48,459 bases of DNA from Paludibacter sp. 221 (GCF_010501035.1 NZ_QVMH01000009.1:1074-49532), one strand, 5' to 3'; counted from the stretch's first letter, positions 34,443 to 42,111 are shown. Translations and numbers: made by a program. The notes: generated from the sequence alone by a model not told the origin.

Positions 34443-34640
34443 TTATATTTCTATCGGATTTTCGTCCCATTTGGGACAACTTTTAAAAGTGCCGTCCGGG
34501 AAATCCCGATATGCCCCTTTTGGTTGTTCTTGTCCGTGCGATTCTTCGTCATAGCTCCATTCATCACGCCAACGAACCGGAGGATATTCGCAAAGCCACA
34601 AGGTTTCAATACCATTTTTATCTTTGCTTAACCACGCCAT
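34443..34640 (-). CDS. Small Trp-rich protein, 65 aa
   Basis: A short acidic protein unusually rich in Trp and Pro (CEYPPVRWRDEW, KSCPKWDENPIEI). Start at ATG 34640; the 74-aa gene ends 3 nt upstream. This kind of peptide is common in Bacteroides phage early operons. Unknown role. Confidence 0.5.
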   Translation of the reverse strand: MAWLSKDKNGIETLWLCEYPPVRWRDEWSYDEESHGQEQPKGAYRDFPDGTFKSCPKWDENPIEI

Positions 34641-34643
34641 AAT

Positions 34644-34868
34644 TCATAATTTATCTATTTCTTGTTCTACAGCATTCCAAAAATCCCATTTAGAATTCAA
34701 TCCTCCTGCATACATAGGGATTTGAGATTTTAGTAAAGAGATTTGTTCTTTTGCTCTTTCTTTAGCCCATTCCCACATTTCATTGTTAGAAACCATGCAG
34801 CGTAAATATCCTAAGGGCTGATAAATACTGTTAACTATTTCCCGTGCTTTTAATTTTGTTTCTTTCAT
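34644..34868 (-). CDS. Small helical early protein, 74 aa
   Basis: A helical protein with MWEWAKERAKEQISLLKSQI in the centre and WDFWNAVEQEIDKL at the end. It resembles the small helical phage proteins, ending in a Trp-x-x-(V/I)-x-x-EIEKL motif, widespread in Bacteroidales. Its leader begins with one copy of the 65-bp direct repeat. Confidence 0.55.
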   Translation of the reverse strand: MKETKLKAREIVNSIYQPLGYLRCMVSNNEMWEWAKERAKEQISLLKSQIPMYAGGLNSKWDFWNAVEQEIDKL

Positions 34869-34930
34869 AATCTATTATATACCTGTTATTGTTACTTTTA
34901 CTTTATGACAGGTCTAAAAAGGTAATTCAT
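34866..34930. repeat. 65-bp direct repeat, copy 1
   Basis: Matches 36324-36388 with a single mismatch. It spans the start codon of the 74-aa gene, the gap, and the last codons (ELPF-stop) of the 67-aa gene. The two copies bracket a 1.4-kb cassette of four small genes. Confidence 0.85.
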
Positions 34931-35117
34931 CATCAGGTCGGCAATCCTCAATAATATAATGATTGTCTTCTATTGATTTAATCGTACAAAGCACGTATGC
35001 TTTTTTCTTAAATAAAGTTGCCAGTCGCTTAGCTTCGTTTTCCGCAGAATCCATGCTTTCATGTTTATACGTTGGATGTCCGCACCCTTCCACAAATACC
35101 ATGTAAAATGTTTTCAT
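34914..35117 (-). CDS. Small protein with SSB-like C-terminal tip, 67 aa
   Basis: A compact protein (MKTFYMVFVEGCGHPTYKHE and onward) ending in EDCRPDDELPF. The acidic tail closing in a hydrophobic-Pro-Phe is the signature of the bacterial SSB C-terminal tip (for example DDDIPF), which recruits replication and repair proteins. No OB-fold is present, so it is not an SSB. It may dock onto SSB-binding partners or compete with SSB (inference). The ELPF-stop end lies in the 65-bp repeat, and a gene-end remnant is duplicated at 36361-36384. Confidence 0.6.
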   Translation of the reverse strand: MKTFYMVFVEGCGHPTYKHESMDSAENEAKRLATLFKKKAYVLCTIKSIEDNHYIIEDCRPDDELPF

Positions 35118-35204
35118 TGTTTTACTTTTTTAAATAAAATGTATAATAAGATGTACTGTTGTTTTACTTTTCTGCAGTTATTCGAAAACATCGAGTAACT
35201 TATA

Positions 35205-35615
35205 TTACTCTTGTTTTTTGATTTTACATTCATCACAATAATACATTCCATCATCATTTCGACCGTCTTTTTTCCACATGTCAGTCATGCAACAATCGCA
35301 ATAAACGGCTTCACTATTATCTTCACATGCACCACAATAAAATTTGCCCTCAATCTCATAATAACACCCCTCTGAATAGCTATCATACATCTGTTTACAA
35401 TCATCGCACATTTCGATATGGTCAGGGAGTATTGAAAAGTGTTCTTGTAGATACCATATAATTAAACTCGATTGTTCTGGTGTCAAGTTTAATGGCGTAC
35501 ATCGTATATTTTCAGAAATTTCACCCTGCAAAAAATCGTGAAATTCTTGTATCCACTCAACATCACTCCACTCCCTATTGCAATTATTTTTTTGTAATTT
35601 GATTTCATTTTTCAT
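35205..35615 (-). CDS. Cys-rich zinc-binding protein, 136 aa
   Basis: The C-terminal half holds multiple CxxC pairs: MCDDCKQMY, YCGACEDN, YCDCCMTDMW and YCDECKIKKQ. These would bind two or three zinc ions in a treble-clef or LIM-like arrangement. The N-terminal half is helical (QEFHDFLQGEISENI). Possibly a DNA-, RNA- or protein-binding early factor. It lies inside the direct-repeat-bracketed cassette. Confidence 0.6.
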   Translation of the reverse strand: MKNEIKLQKNNCNREWSDVEWIQEFHDFLQGEISENIRCTPLNLTPEQSSLIIWYLQEHFSILPDHIEMCDDCKQMYDSYSEGCYYEIEGKFYCGACEDNSEAVYCDCCMTDMWKKDGRNDDGMYYCDECKIKKQE

Positions 35616-35618
35616 TAC

Positions 35619-35942
35619 TCATACCCTCCCAATACTTTCATTGATTACTTTAAAAGAATTGGTTAATATAGCTGTGATTTCATTATACCTTTTAGCCTCA
35701 ATATGACATCCGTATAATGTAATAATCGTATCTAACTGCTTCCTCAATTCAATGCATTTATCCAATAATTCGGGAGCAGTAGCGATAAGTTGGGCATTAG
35801 CTTTTACTTCATCCGATATTTCATTTTCAATGTGTAAATGGCAAATTATTTTTTCGCCTGAGCCGATCGAAACTTGTTTGTAATCAGCCAAATCTATTTC
35901 AACTGATTCCCACTTACCTTGTGTTCCGTTAAATTCTTTCAT
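35619..35942 (-). CDS. Small phage protein with ANAQLIATAPELL motif, 107 aa
   Basis: The sequence NAQLIATAPELLDKCIELR recurs in many small phage hypothetical proteins that otherwise lack a known function. An N-terminal beta region (GTQGKWESVEIDL) precedes it. Cytoplasmic; role unknown. Overlaps none of its neighbours and is separated from the Cys-rich gene by 3 nt. Confidence 0.6.
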   Translation of the reverse strand: MKEFNGTQGKWESVEIDLADYKQVSIGSGEKIICHLHIENEISDEVKANAQLIATAPELLDKCIELRKQLDTIITLYGCHIEAKRYNEITAILTNSFKVINESIGRV

Positions 35943-35947
35943 AACTA

Positions 35948-36319
35948 TTAATTGGGCGTGATGTTTTTTGTTTCGATAATTTCACCAAGTCTAATAATAA
36001 ATACATTGTCATCGGGAGCGCCCCATTCCTTATGCCCTTTCCCTACAATAATTCCTTTTAGTTCAAGTAATATTTTAGGAGATTTCGAAGAATAACCATT
36101 CCTAAATTCGACATGAGTATATACATCATTCATCGCATTCATACAATGTTCGTGTCTTCCGCCACAACTATTATATTTACAGGCAACAAAGCCACCCATA
36201 AAGCAAAAAGTGAGTCTTTTCATCCAGTATGGTTTAATCTCTCGATATTCTTCTTTCTTATCTCCGGAGAGTACCATGTCGAACCATTTCTTTTTTAAGG
36301 TCAATCGTAGTATTTTCAT
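35948..36319 (-). CDS. ASCH-domain-like protein, 123 aa
   Basis: The start MKILRLTLKKKWFDMVLSGD with KKEEYREIKPYW is the hallmark N-terminus of small phage ASCH (PUA-like) proteins, which bind RNA or modified nucleobases. A Cys/His-rich insertion (YNSCGGRHEHCMNA) may bind zinc, and the C-terminus has LELKGIIVGKG. It is likely an RNA- or nucleotide-binding accessory protein of the early operon. Confidence 0.75.
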   Translation of the reverse strand: MKILRLTLKKKWFDMVLSGDKKEEYREIKPYWMKRLTFCFMGGFVACKYNSCGGRHEHCMNAMNDVYTHVEFRNGYSSKSPKILLELKGIIVGKGHKEWGAPDDNVFIIRLGEIIETKNITPN

Positions 36320-36323
36320 AATT

Positions 36324-36388
36324 CATAATCTATTATATATCTGTTATTGTTACTTTTACTTTATGACAGGTCTAAAAAGGTAATTCAT
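36324..36388. repeat. 65-bp direct repeat, copy 2
   Basis: Matches 34866-34930 with one mismatch (C/T). It contains an orphan copy of the ELPF-stop gene end, now next to the 51-aa gene's own stop at 36385, so it looks like a scar of recombination. Confidence 0.85.
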
Positions 36389-36540
36389 TTATTAAACTTA
36401 TCTGCTATTTTCTTTGCTTCGCTATAAGAACCACGAAATGGGAACATGCCATCATATACAGGTTGCCACGGCATATACCATGCTGCTTTCACCTCTACTT
36501 CGTAAGTGCCTATTCCACCTTGTACTACTCTTGCTTTCAT
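36385..36540 (-). CDS. Small Trp/Tyr-rich protein, 51 aa
   Basis: A frame of 51 codons from ATG 36540 encoding MKARVVQGGIGTYEVEVKAA, then a Trp/Tyr/Pro-rich middle and a helical Lys-rich end. The start overlaps the stop of the radical SAM gene (ATGA), which supports its being real. Function unknown. Confidence 0.5.
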   Translation of the reverse strand: MKARVVQGGIGTYEVEVKAAWYMPWQPVYDGMFPFRGSYSEAKKIADKFNK

Positions 36541-37361
36541 TGATTAAAAAGATTATATTTCTTACCTACGAAAGTAAAAGGAAGATGACCAAGGGTTATA
36601 TCCAACTTCTTCATAACCGAATGTTTCAGGAATATTTTTCCAACAAAACCGTCCTTACTCCGGATAAGCCAATTGATAAAGTCGTACAACTCACCATAGT
36701 TATATTCCTTCCCCTTATCCATAAGGCCTATTTGATGCAAATGGCAGCAATCCATTGTTTGCTCTATCACCTGCTTTGCTTTCTCAAATGTGATAATAGG
36801 CTCCACCGAGCTAAATGTTTTAAACCCCATTTCGTATAGTTGACGCATAGCTGCAATGCGCTCTGCATTGGACGAGGCATTTGGCTCACGCTCATCATGC
36901 CCGGTAAGGGTGAAACCTATTGCCACATTCTTTTTCCGTAACGACGTCATATACTTGGCCGAAAAGTAAAGCCAGCTCTCACTTTCTAAGAAATCGGCTC
37001 TTTTTGTAAGTATCTTTACAGGCACGTCGTTATCCAAACATATCAAAGCGGCATTGAGTGTCAGCTTGATTGTTTCAGTTAGCATAGGGTCGGTAGTGAA
37101 CGAGAAAAACAAACCATATTTCTGCAACTCCTCTTTATTTTTCAATAGCTCGTATGTGAATATCTCAATCGCCCTGTTTGGATTTACAAGCATCCGTTTC
37201 AAAGTGGGAGATGTGCTCCAATAAATACCTAAAGGATATTCTTTACAGTAACAATAGTCGCAATCATTTGAACAGCCCATGTAGAAATTACACGCCCATC
37301 TCGAATACTCTCCGGCAGGACCGGCAGGGTTGTAAATTGCTTTTCCTTTGAATGTTTCCAT
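36537..37361 (-). CDS. Radical SAM protein, SPL/DUF5131-like, 274 aa
   Basis: The most likely start is ATG 37361 (METFKGKAIYNPAG), 1 nt after the MazG-like gene; the frame extends to 37412. The cluster motif is GCSNDCDYCYC (Cys30, 34, 37 in that numbering), preceded by GEYSRWACNFYMG. This resembles the spore-photoproduct-lyase-like radical SAM family found in phages. A possible role is base modification or repair. It is the second radical SAM enzyme of this operon. Confidence 0.8.
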   Translation of the reverse strand: METFKGKAIYNPAGPAGEYSRWACNFYMGCSNDCDYCYCKEYPLGIYWSTSPTLKRMLVNPNRAIEIFTYELLKNKEELQKYGLFFSFTTDPMLTETIKLTLNAALICLDNDVPVKILTKRADFLESESWLYFSAKYMTSLRKKNVAIGFTLTGHDEREPNASSNAERIAAMRQLYEMGFKTFSSVEPIITFEKAKQVIEQTMDCCHLHQIGLMDKGKEYNYGELYDFINWLIRSKDGFVGKIFLKHSVMKKLDITLGHLPFTFVGKKYNLFNQ

Positions 37362-37362
37362 A

Positions 37363-37674
37363 CTAATGTCTTTTATATTCAGGGTTGCTTTCTCTAATTT
37401 TATTCTTCTCATAAGCCATTCTTAGCAGTTCCGATGCACATAAATCTTTTTTATGTTCCATACCAATGCAATATGCCAAATGAAGAAGCACGGCAAAGGA
37501 ATCACTCAACTCATCTATTATCCTATCTGTATTATCCATCCCACGCTCCCTGTTTAGCATTTCTATATGAAGCTCATTCACCTCCTCCTGCAATTTCCGG
37601 TAACGGCGCTCTACATCTGTACCGTACTTTTTATCAAAATAATTTATTACTGTATTTTCCTGAAGTGTTTTCAT
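37363..37674 (-). CDS. MazG-like NTP pyrophosphohydrolase, 103 aa
   Basis: It carries the metal-binding EExxE...ExxD pattern of the all-alpha MazG/dUTPase-like fold: LQEEVNEL (Glu30, 31, 34) and DELSDSF (Glu55, Asp58). It would hydrolyse nucleoside triphosphates, a common way for phages to adjust nucleotide pools or deplete (p)ppGpp precursors. Short length, about the size of a single MazG domain. Confidence 0.75.
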   Translation of the reverse strand: MKTLQENTVINYFDKKYGTDVERRYRKLQEEVNELHIEMLNRERGMDNTDRIIDELSDSFAVLLHLAYCIGMEHKKDLCASELLRMAYEKNKIRESNPEYKRH

Positions 37675-37688
37675 AATGTGTAAATTGT

Positions 37689-39092
37689 TTATGCAGTTAC
37701 CCGTTCCGCTATTAGTTTTTTATTCCGGTTTAGCAGTTTAAGAATCCTGTCGTGGTATTCCGTATTGTTATTGTGCTTTCCCCTACATTGGTCTACTTTC
37801 ATTGTTTTGAGGTTAAACTCTATGGTTTCTACTCTTGTTTCTTTTAGTTTGGCCGAGAGGATTAGCTTATTGTCTTTTTTAAAGTATTCGTTTGTAAATA
37901 CACAGTGCTTCAGTTCATCCCCTTCCTGCTTAAATTCTTCAATCGTCTTCAATGGTTCTATTACAAGTTCTCCATCCGAAATAACAAGGTCGATAAAACG
38001 TTCTATAAATTCCCTGTACACCTTCTCCCTGTCCGATTGCCATTTCAGTTTTTTCTCTAACTCTACACGCTTTTTATCATTCAGGAGCCTGTTGTATTCT
38101 TGTTTCAGATTTTTAGGGAACACGTAGTTCTTTTTATCGAATGGTATCCCGAAGTATTCCAGTAGGCTTAAATAATCCCCTTCCATGTTTTTCCGCTCCT
38201 GAATCTTACGTTTCTTCGCCACAAATCGGTCATGCTCCTTCCTTAAATTCTTAGGACATACGTATTTTGCATTATGCAGGTCTTTTTTGAAGTAACTGAG
38301 CAAGTCAAGGTAATCAAGCCACAACCCGGCATCTTTCACCATATATTTATTCCGGAGGCATATTTTTATCGAAGCCCAGTATTTGTCTATACTTCCCCTT
38401 TTTGAATACCATTGGCCAAGCATACTATATTGCTTTGCTTTCAACAGAGTTTCGGCTTTAGGGTCATGAGGTAGAACTTTAATCGCCTCCAAGAAAGTAA
38501 AACCTTCCAATTTGTGATTTATGCCATAAATGCTGTACATCGGCTTGAAAACAGAGGCGGGATGATATTTATAAGGGTAAACATCGTATTTATCACCACC
38601 GTAATACCGGGGGTAATCTCTCCGTATCTCCATATCTCCATTCCACGAATCACAATACCAGTTTGTAGTGTGATTTTTGCCGTAAACCTCTCTTTTACCA
38701 TTCGGCAATATCCAATGTTGCAATATCTCATCAAAATAATACCTTGCTTTTTCACCTGCCCTGTGGTACGAACGAAGCTCATAGTTGCGGATAACCTGAA
38801 ACTCTCCGTATATCTCAGCATAAGCCACGTATGTCCGTTGCTCATCGGTGGTTTTTCTCGATTGCGTCACTTTTATACGTGTATTGCAATGGGGACAAAC
38901 AGCTTGTTTGCGTTTTACCATTTCCGGCGAAAATGTTTCACCGCAGTCCATACACACTACACGCTTTTTTGTAGCATATCCCCTGTGCTCTAAACACACC
39001 TTACTCGCCCATGGGAGTATTTCATTCTCCCTGTTAAAAAGATATTGGGCTGATTCTACTATTTCTCGCTGTAATCTAGTTCTCGGTTTCAT
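37689..39092 (-). CDS. PcfJ-like protein, 467 aa
   Basis: An N-terminal zinc ribbon (VCMDCGETF and VCPHCNTRI, residues about 45-70) and a large basic, Lys/Tyr-rich body. The C-terminal region, with GDELKHCVFTNEYFKK and KVDQCRGKHNN, is typical of PcfJ-like proteins of phages and conjugative elements. It is immediately preceded by the PcfK-like gene, as in those elements. The biochemical role is not established; DNA handling is likely. Confidence 0.75.
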   Translation of the reverse strand: MKPRTRLQREIVESAQYLFNRENEILPWASKVCLEHRGYATKKRVVCMDCGETFSPEMVKRKQAVCPHCNTRIKVTQSRKTTDEQRTYVAYAEIYGEFQVIRNYELRSYHRAGEKARYYFDEILQHWILPNGKREVYGKNHTTNWYCDSWNGDMEIRRDYPRYYGGDKYDVYPYKYHPASVFKPMYSIYGINHKLEGFTFLEAIKVLPHDPKAETLLKAKQYSMLGQWYSKRGSIDKYWASIKICLRNKYMVKDAGLWLDYLDLLSYFKKDLHNAKYVCPKNLRKEHDRFVAKKRKIQERKNMEGDYLSLLEYFGIPFDKKNYVFPKNLKQEYNRLLNDKKRVELEKKLKWQSDREKVYREFIERFIDLVISDGELVIEPLKTIEEFKQEGDELKHCVFTNEYFKKDNKLILSAKLKETRVETIEFNLKTMKVDQCRGKHNNNTEYHDRILKLLNRNKKLIAERVTA

Positions 39093-39099
39093 AGCTTTA

Positions 39100-39492
39100 T
39101 CAGAATAACACTAATTGCCCTACGTCTTCTTTCTTTTGTTTTGAGGTTCTTTTTTTAGTCGAAACTGTTTTATCTTCACTTGTCGGTTTGGCTGCTTTAT
39201 TATCATCTTCATCTCTTTTGTTCTCGGTTTTATGGTTTACCACCACTTTAGCGTTGACCGGTTTACCTACATCAATATTATCTTCGTCATAATAATGTAC
39301 TGCCATAGAGTAAATTTCATCATCATCAAAGCCGTTACAACCTGATTTTTGAACCGAATTCAGAATATAAGTAATGCAATCCTCTATATTCTTATTGGGT
39401 TTGGCATAAGTTTCCGCAAAAAGTTCGTCCTCTTTTGCCCGGTTATCTAAATAGGCTTTTATCGTTTTTTTAAATCCATCGGATGCTTTCAT
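39100..39492 (-). CDS. PcfK-like protein with clamp-binding-type tail, 130 aa
   Basis: An N-terminal helical domain of about 75 residues (FKKTIKAYLDNRAKEDELFA) is followed by a disordered, Lys/Asp/Thr-rich linker. It ends in VGQLVLF, and QLVLF fits the beta-clamp-binding consensus QL(S/D)LF except at the third position, which is Val. The gene directly follows the phage sliding-clamp gene by 11 nt and precedes the PcfJ-like gene by 7 nt. Recruitment to the adjacent clamp is a good hypothesis. Confidence 0.7.
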   Translation of the reverse strand: MKASDGFKKTIKAYLDNRAKEDELFAETYAKPNKNIEDCITYILNSVQKSGCNGFDDDEIYSMAVHYYDEDNIDVGKPVNAKVVVNHKTENKRDEDDNKAAKPTSEDKTVSTKKRTSKQKKEDVGQLVLF

Positions 39493-39503
39493 ATAGCTAT
39501 GTG

Positions 39504-40607
39504 TTATGAGTTAATAATCGAGGGCATAATAAGCAATGTAATGCCTTCTGTTTTGGGAGTGATGAGAGCTGCTCTCTCCGGTTCCGAAAAGTGCAAGGTA
39601 CAGGATGATGTTTCAACCGAATTAATCAGTGCAATCAGGTAAGATGCTTTAAAGCCTATCCTAAGGGAGATTCCGGAGTAATCTACAGGCATTGTTTCCT
39701 TTGCCGACCTGCTGTAGTCCACATCTTCAGCATTTAAAGTGATGGTATTTGTATTAAGCTCAAGGGTCATTAACGACGTTGCTTCATTCGCAAATATGGC
39801 AATACGTCTCAATACTCCTAAGAAATCACTTTTATCAACCTCAACCGATAATTGGTTGTCTGGAATAACACTTCTGTAGTTCGGATAACGCCCCTCTATC
39901 AGCCTGTATATAAAACTGTATCCCTTCGACCTGATTAATATGTTTTTAAGGGATATGCCCACTTCTACTGTATCATCACAAACAGCAAGCATAGATGCAA
40001 TCAGTTTAGCGGCTTTGGACGGGATAATAGCTCCCGTTTCAAACACGGAATCAAAAGGATATTCACGCAAAGCAAGCACATGGGCGTTAGTAGCTACAAA
40101 AGATAATTTTCGTTCCTTCAATTCCATGTAAACACCGCTCATCACCGGACGAAGTTCATCGTTACCCACACAACCTATCACCTGATTGATACCCTCAATG
40201 AGCAATTTTTTCTCTACCGACAAACAGGTATTAGCGCTATTATCTTTTATTACAGGGAATAAATCAGGATGATGCGTACCTAACTCAAACGTACCGGAAC
40301 TATATTTCACTTCCGTTTTAAAATCATTCACCTCGATAACCAATGGTTGGTCCGGAAGCTCACTGATTGCATCAAGCATCTTTTTTGCGTCAATACACCA
40401 ACGTGCACTACCCGAAATGCTTATACACTCTATTTCTACCGTTATCATACCCGATATATCAGTTCCCGATACTTGTAATGTATTTTCTTCCGCCTCAAGC
40501 AAAAACTGTTCGGCTATCGGGTTTACTTTGTTTGGCTGTACTATTTTTCCAACCAGACGGAGCTTGTTTTGTAACTCCGATTTTGAGACTTTAATTGTTG
40601 TGTTCAT
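39504..40607 (-). CDS. Phage-encoded DNA polymerase sliding clamp (DnaN-like), 367 aa
   Basis: Length and sequence match bacterial DNA polymerase III beta subunits (about 366 aa, three repeated domains). Recognisable elements are the start MNTTIKVSKSELQNKLRLVG, LRPVMSGVYMEL in the middle, RLIEGRYPNYRSVIP, and the C-terminal end with a hydrophobic groove region. It encircles DNA and tethers polymerases and other partners. No phage polymerase is in the window, so it may act with a host or off-window polymerase. Confidence 0.9.
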   Translation of the reverse strand: MNTTIKVSKSELQNKLRLVGKIVQPNKVNPIAEQFLLEAEENTLQVSGTDISGMITVEIECISISGSARWCIDAKKMLDAISELPDQPLVIEVNDFKTEVKYSSGTFELGTHHPDLFPVIKDNSANTCLSVEKKLLIEGINQVIGCVGNDELRPVMSGVYMELKERKLSFVATNAHVLALREYPFDSVFETGAIIPSKAAKLIASMLAVCDDTVEVGISLKNILIRSKGYSFIYRLIEGRYPNYRSVIPDNQLSVEVDKSDFLGVLRRIAIFANEATSLMTLELNTNTITLNAEDVDYSRSAKETMPVDYSGISLRIGFKASYLIALINSVETSSCTLHFSEPERAALITPKTEGITLLIMPSIINS

Positions 40608-40618
40608 GTAAGTTATTG

Positions 40619-40930
40619 TTAAGTAAAGTAAAAAGTTCTACCTGTTCCGAAGCTCTCTTGTTTGATTGTTGTCTGAAATGGGAATTCTGTTTTAGGTATT
40701 TTATCTAGAGCCTCTTTTATTTTAGCTGCATTAGTGAAAAATTTATATTCGTTCCCATTATATTTTATTTTTAAGATATATCTTCCATCCCCATGACGGG
40801 TGGTTATGTCTTTTTCAAAGTCCAATACTTCTATTTCACAATTAATTATTTCGGTTATTTGTATTTTGGGAACTTGAAACATATTTTTACCAGTTTCAAT
40901 CTCAATCCCAAGTTCTGAGAATTTCTTCAT
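40619..40930 (-). CDS. Hypothetical protein coupled to the RT gene, 103 aa
   Basis: The start (ATG 40930) lies inside the RT gene, 26 nt before the RT stop, so the two genes overlap and are probably translationally coupled. The protein looks beta-rich with KIKYNGNEYKFFTNAA and ends in FGTGRTFYFT. It does not look like the four-helix Avd accessory protein of known DGRs. It could be a DGR accessory protein of new type, or an unrelated gene shared with the replication module. Confidence 0.55.
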   Translation of the reverse strand: MKKFSELGIEIETGKNMFQVPKIQITEIINCEIEVLDFEKDITTRHGDGRYILKIKYNGNEYKFFTNAAKIKEALDKIPKTEFPFQTTIKQESFGTGRTFYFT

Positions 40931-41897
40931 TGATTATGGTTTTGATTAAATGTTTGGAGTTACAATGTTTTGCCCATCCAAGCCATGAACATATTTTTAT
41001 CTTATATTCTTTGGCAGTAAGGTTTTTCTTGTTGAGTTTAGCGACACGCTTACAGAACCGTTTTTTGATTGATTTACGCATCAGAATGTATTGATGGTAG
41101 AATACGTACCCTACAAAGTCAATCCCCCGTTTATTGACAGGAAATACCTGATAATTGTGTTTTACCTGTAGCTTGAGGTTATTGTTCAAGTATTGCTCTA
41201 TCTCTTTGAAGAGGATATGCAGATATGGTTTATCCAGTGCTAAAATGACTATATCATCGGCATAGCGGTAATAGTACTTAACTTGCTTCTGTTCTTTCAT
41301 CCAATGGTCGAAATAAGACAGGTAAAGGTTTGCAAGGAACTGTGACAGATAATTTCCGATAGGCACTCCGGGTGCTGAATCTATTATGCCATCAAGCAGG
41401 TTTAAAAGGCGTGAATCCTTTATCTTCTTCCGAATAATGATTTTCATTACTTCGTGGTCGATACTTGGATAGAACTTCTTTATATCAAGTTTGAGGCAAT
41501 ACCGGGTTTCTTCTACATTTTTCATATCACGCCGGATGTGTTTTAAGGCTCCGTGTATTCCACGTCCCTTGATACAGGAATATGTGTTGGATATGAAAAT
41601 GGTATTCCATATACTTTCCATCACATTCATTATTGCGTGGTGCACTACTCTGTCTCTAAACGGGAGACGGTAAATGGTCCGTTCTTTTGGGTCGTGAATG
41701 ATGAAAATGTCGTATTCGGATGTTTTGTATGTACCGGAAAGAAGTTCGTGTTGTATCTGATTTAGATTTTCGTCCAGATTCTTCTCAAAGAGCTTTACTC
41801 CATACCGATTTGACTTTCCCTGTCTGGCTTTTTGGTAAGCCAGATAGAGATTATCAAATTCACATACTTTTTCGAATAAGTTATTTATCCGTTTCAT
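40902..41897 (-). CDS. DGR-type reverse transcriptase, 331 aa
   Basis: RT motifs in order: LKLDIKKFYPSIDH (RT3; residues 135-148), GVPIGNYLSQFLANLY (RT4; residues 177-192), YADD catalytic pair (RT5; 212-215), FVGYVF (261-266). The IGNYLSQ form (IGxxxSQ) replaces the Q-G-x-x-x-S-P of most RTs and marks DGR reverse transcriptases. The enzyme copies the TR RNA with adenine-specific errors and directs the product into the variable repeats. The start codon is 111 nt downstream of the TR on the same strand. No maturase or endonuclease domain is seen, ruling out a group II intron. Confidence 0.92.
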   Translation of the reverse strand: MKRINNLFEKVCEFDNLYLAYQKARQGKSNRYGVKLFEKNLDENLNQIQHELLSGTYKTSEYDIFIIHDPKERTIYRLPFRDRVVHHAIMNVMESIWNTIFISNTYSCIKGRGIHGALKHIRRDMKNVEETRYCLKLDIKKFYPSIDHEVMKIIIRKKIKDSRLLNLLDGIIDSAPGVPIGNYLSQFLANLYLSYFDHWMKEQKQVKYYYRYADDIVILALDKPYLHILFKEIEQYLNNNLKLQVKHNYQVFPVNKRGIDFVGYVFYHQYILMRKSIKKRFCKRVAKLNKKNLTAKEYKIKICSWLGWAKHCNSKHLIKTIINEEILRTWD

Positions 41898-41979
41898 AGC
41901 CTTTGCTTTTCTTATCGGAGCGTTCGGGTTATCCTACTAACACCTTTTGAATTGTTGTTTTTTGCCAAGGGGCAAGGTC

Positions 41980-42098
41980 TTTGTCTTTTTAGAAAATCAT
42001 TTCTGCATAGGTGCGAACTGCTACCTGCATTCGCATTCGAGTTATCGTAATTCGAATCGTTGAACGTGAAGCCTGAAGGAGACAGCCACAAAGACAAA
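41980..42098 (-). repeat. 9-bp inverted repeat flanking the TR
   Basis: TTTGTCTTT at 41980-41988 and AAAGACAAA at 42090-42098 flank the TR. They could pair to close a stem around the TR-containing RNA. A small hairpin (TTGCC / GGCAA, 41962-41975) lies between this and the RT gene. Confidence 0.5.
42008..42084 (-). other. DGR template repeat (TR)
   Basis: A 77-bp non-coding template between the third target gene and the RT gene. Read on the minus strand in the target frame it would encode SPSGFTFNDSNYDNSNANAG onward, with AAC/AAT codons at the variable positions, the usual design of DGR templates. The three VRs (42190-42266, 42612-42688, 43111-43185) match it except at template adenines. I counted 14, 15 and 12 differences respectively, every one at an A of the minus strand. 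Confidence 0.95.
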
Positions 42099-42111
42099 CA
42101 ACCTTTTGTTT

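Noticed and set aside
40902..41897. Group II intron or retron RT
   Set aside because: No maturase or endonuclease domain, no intron RNA ends, and the VR/TR pattern and IGNYLSQ motif are of DGR type.
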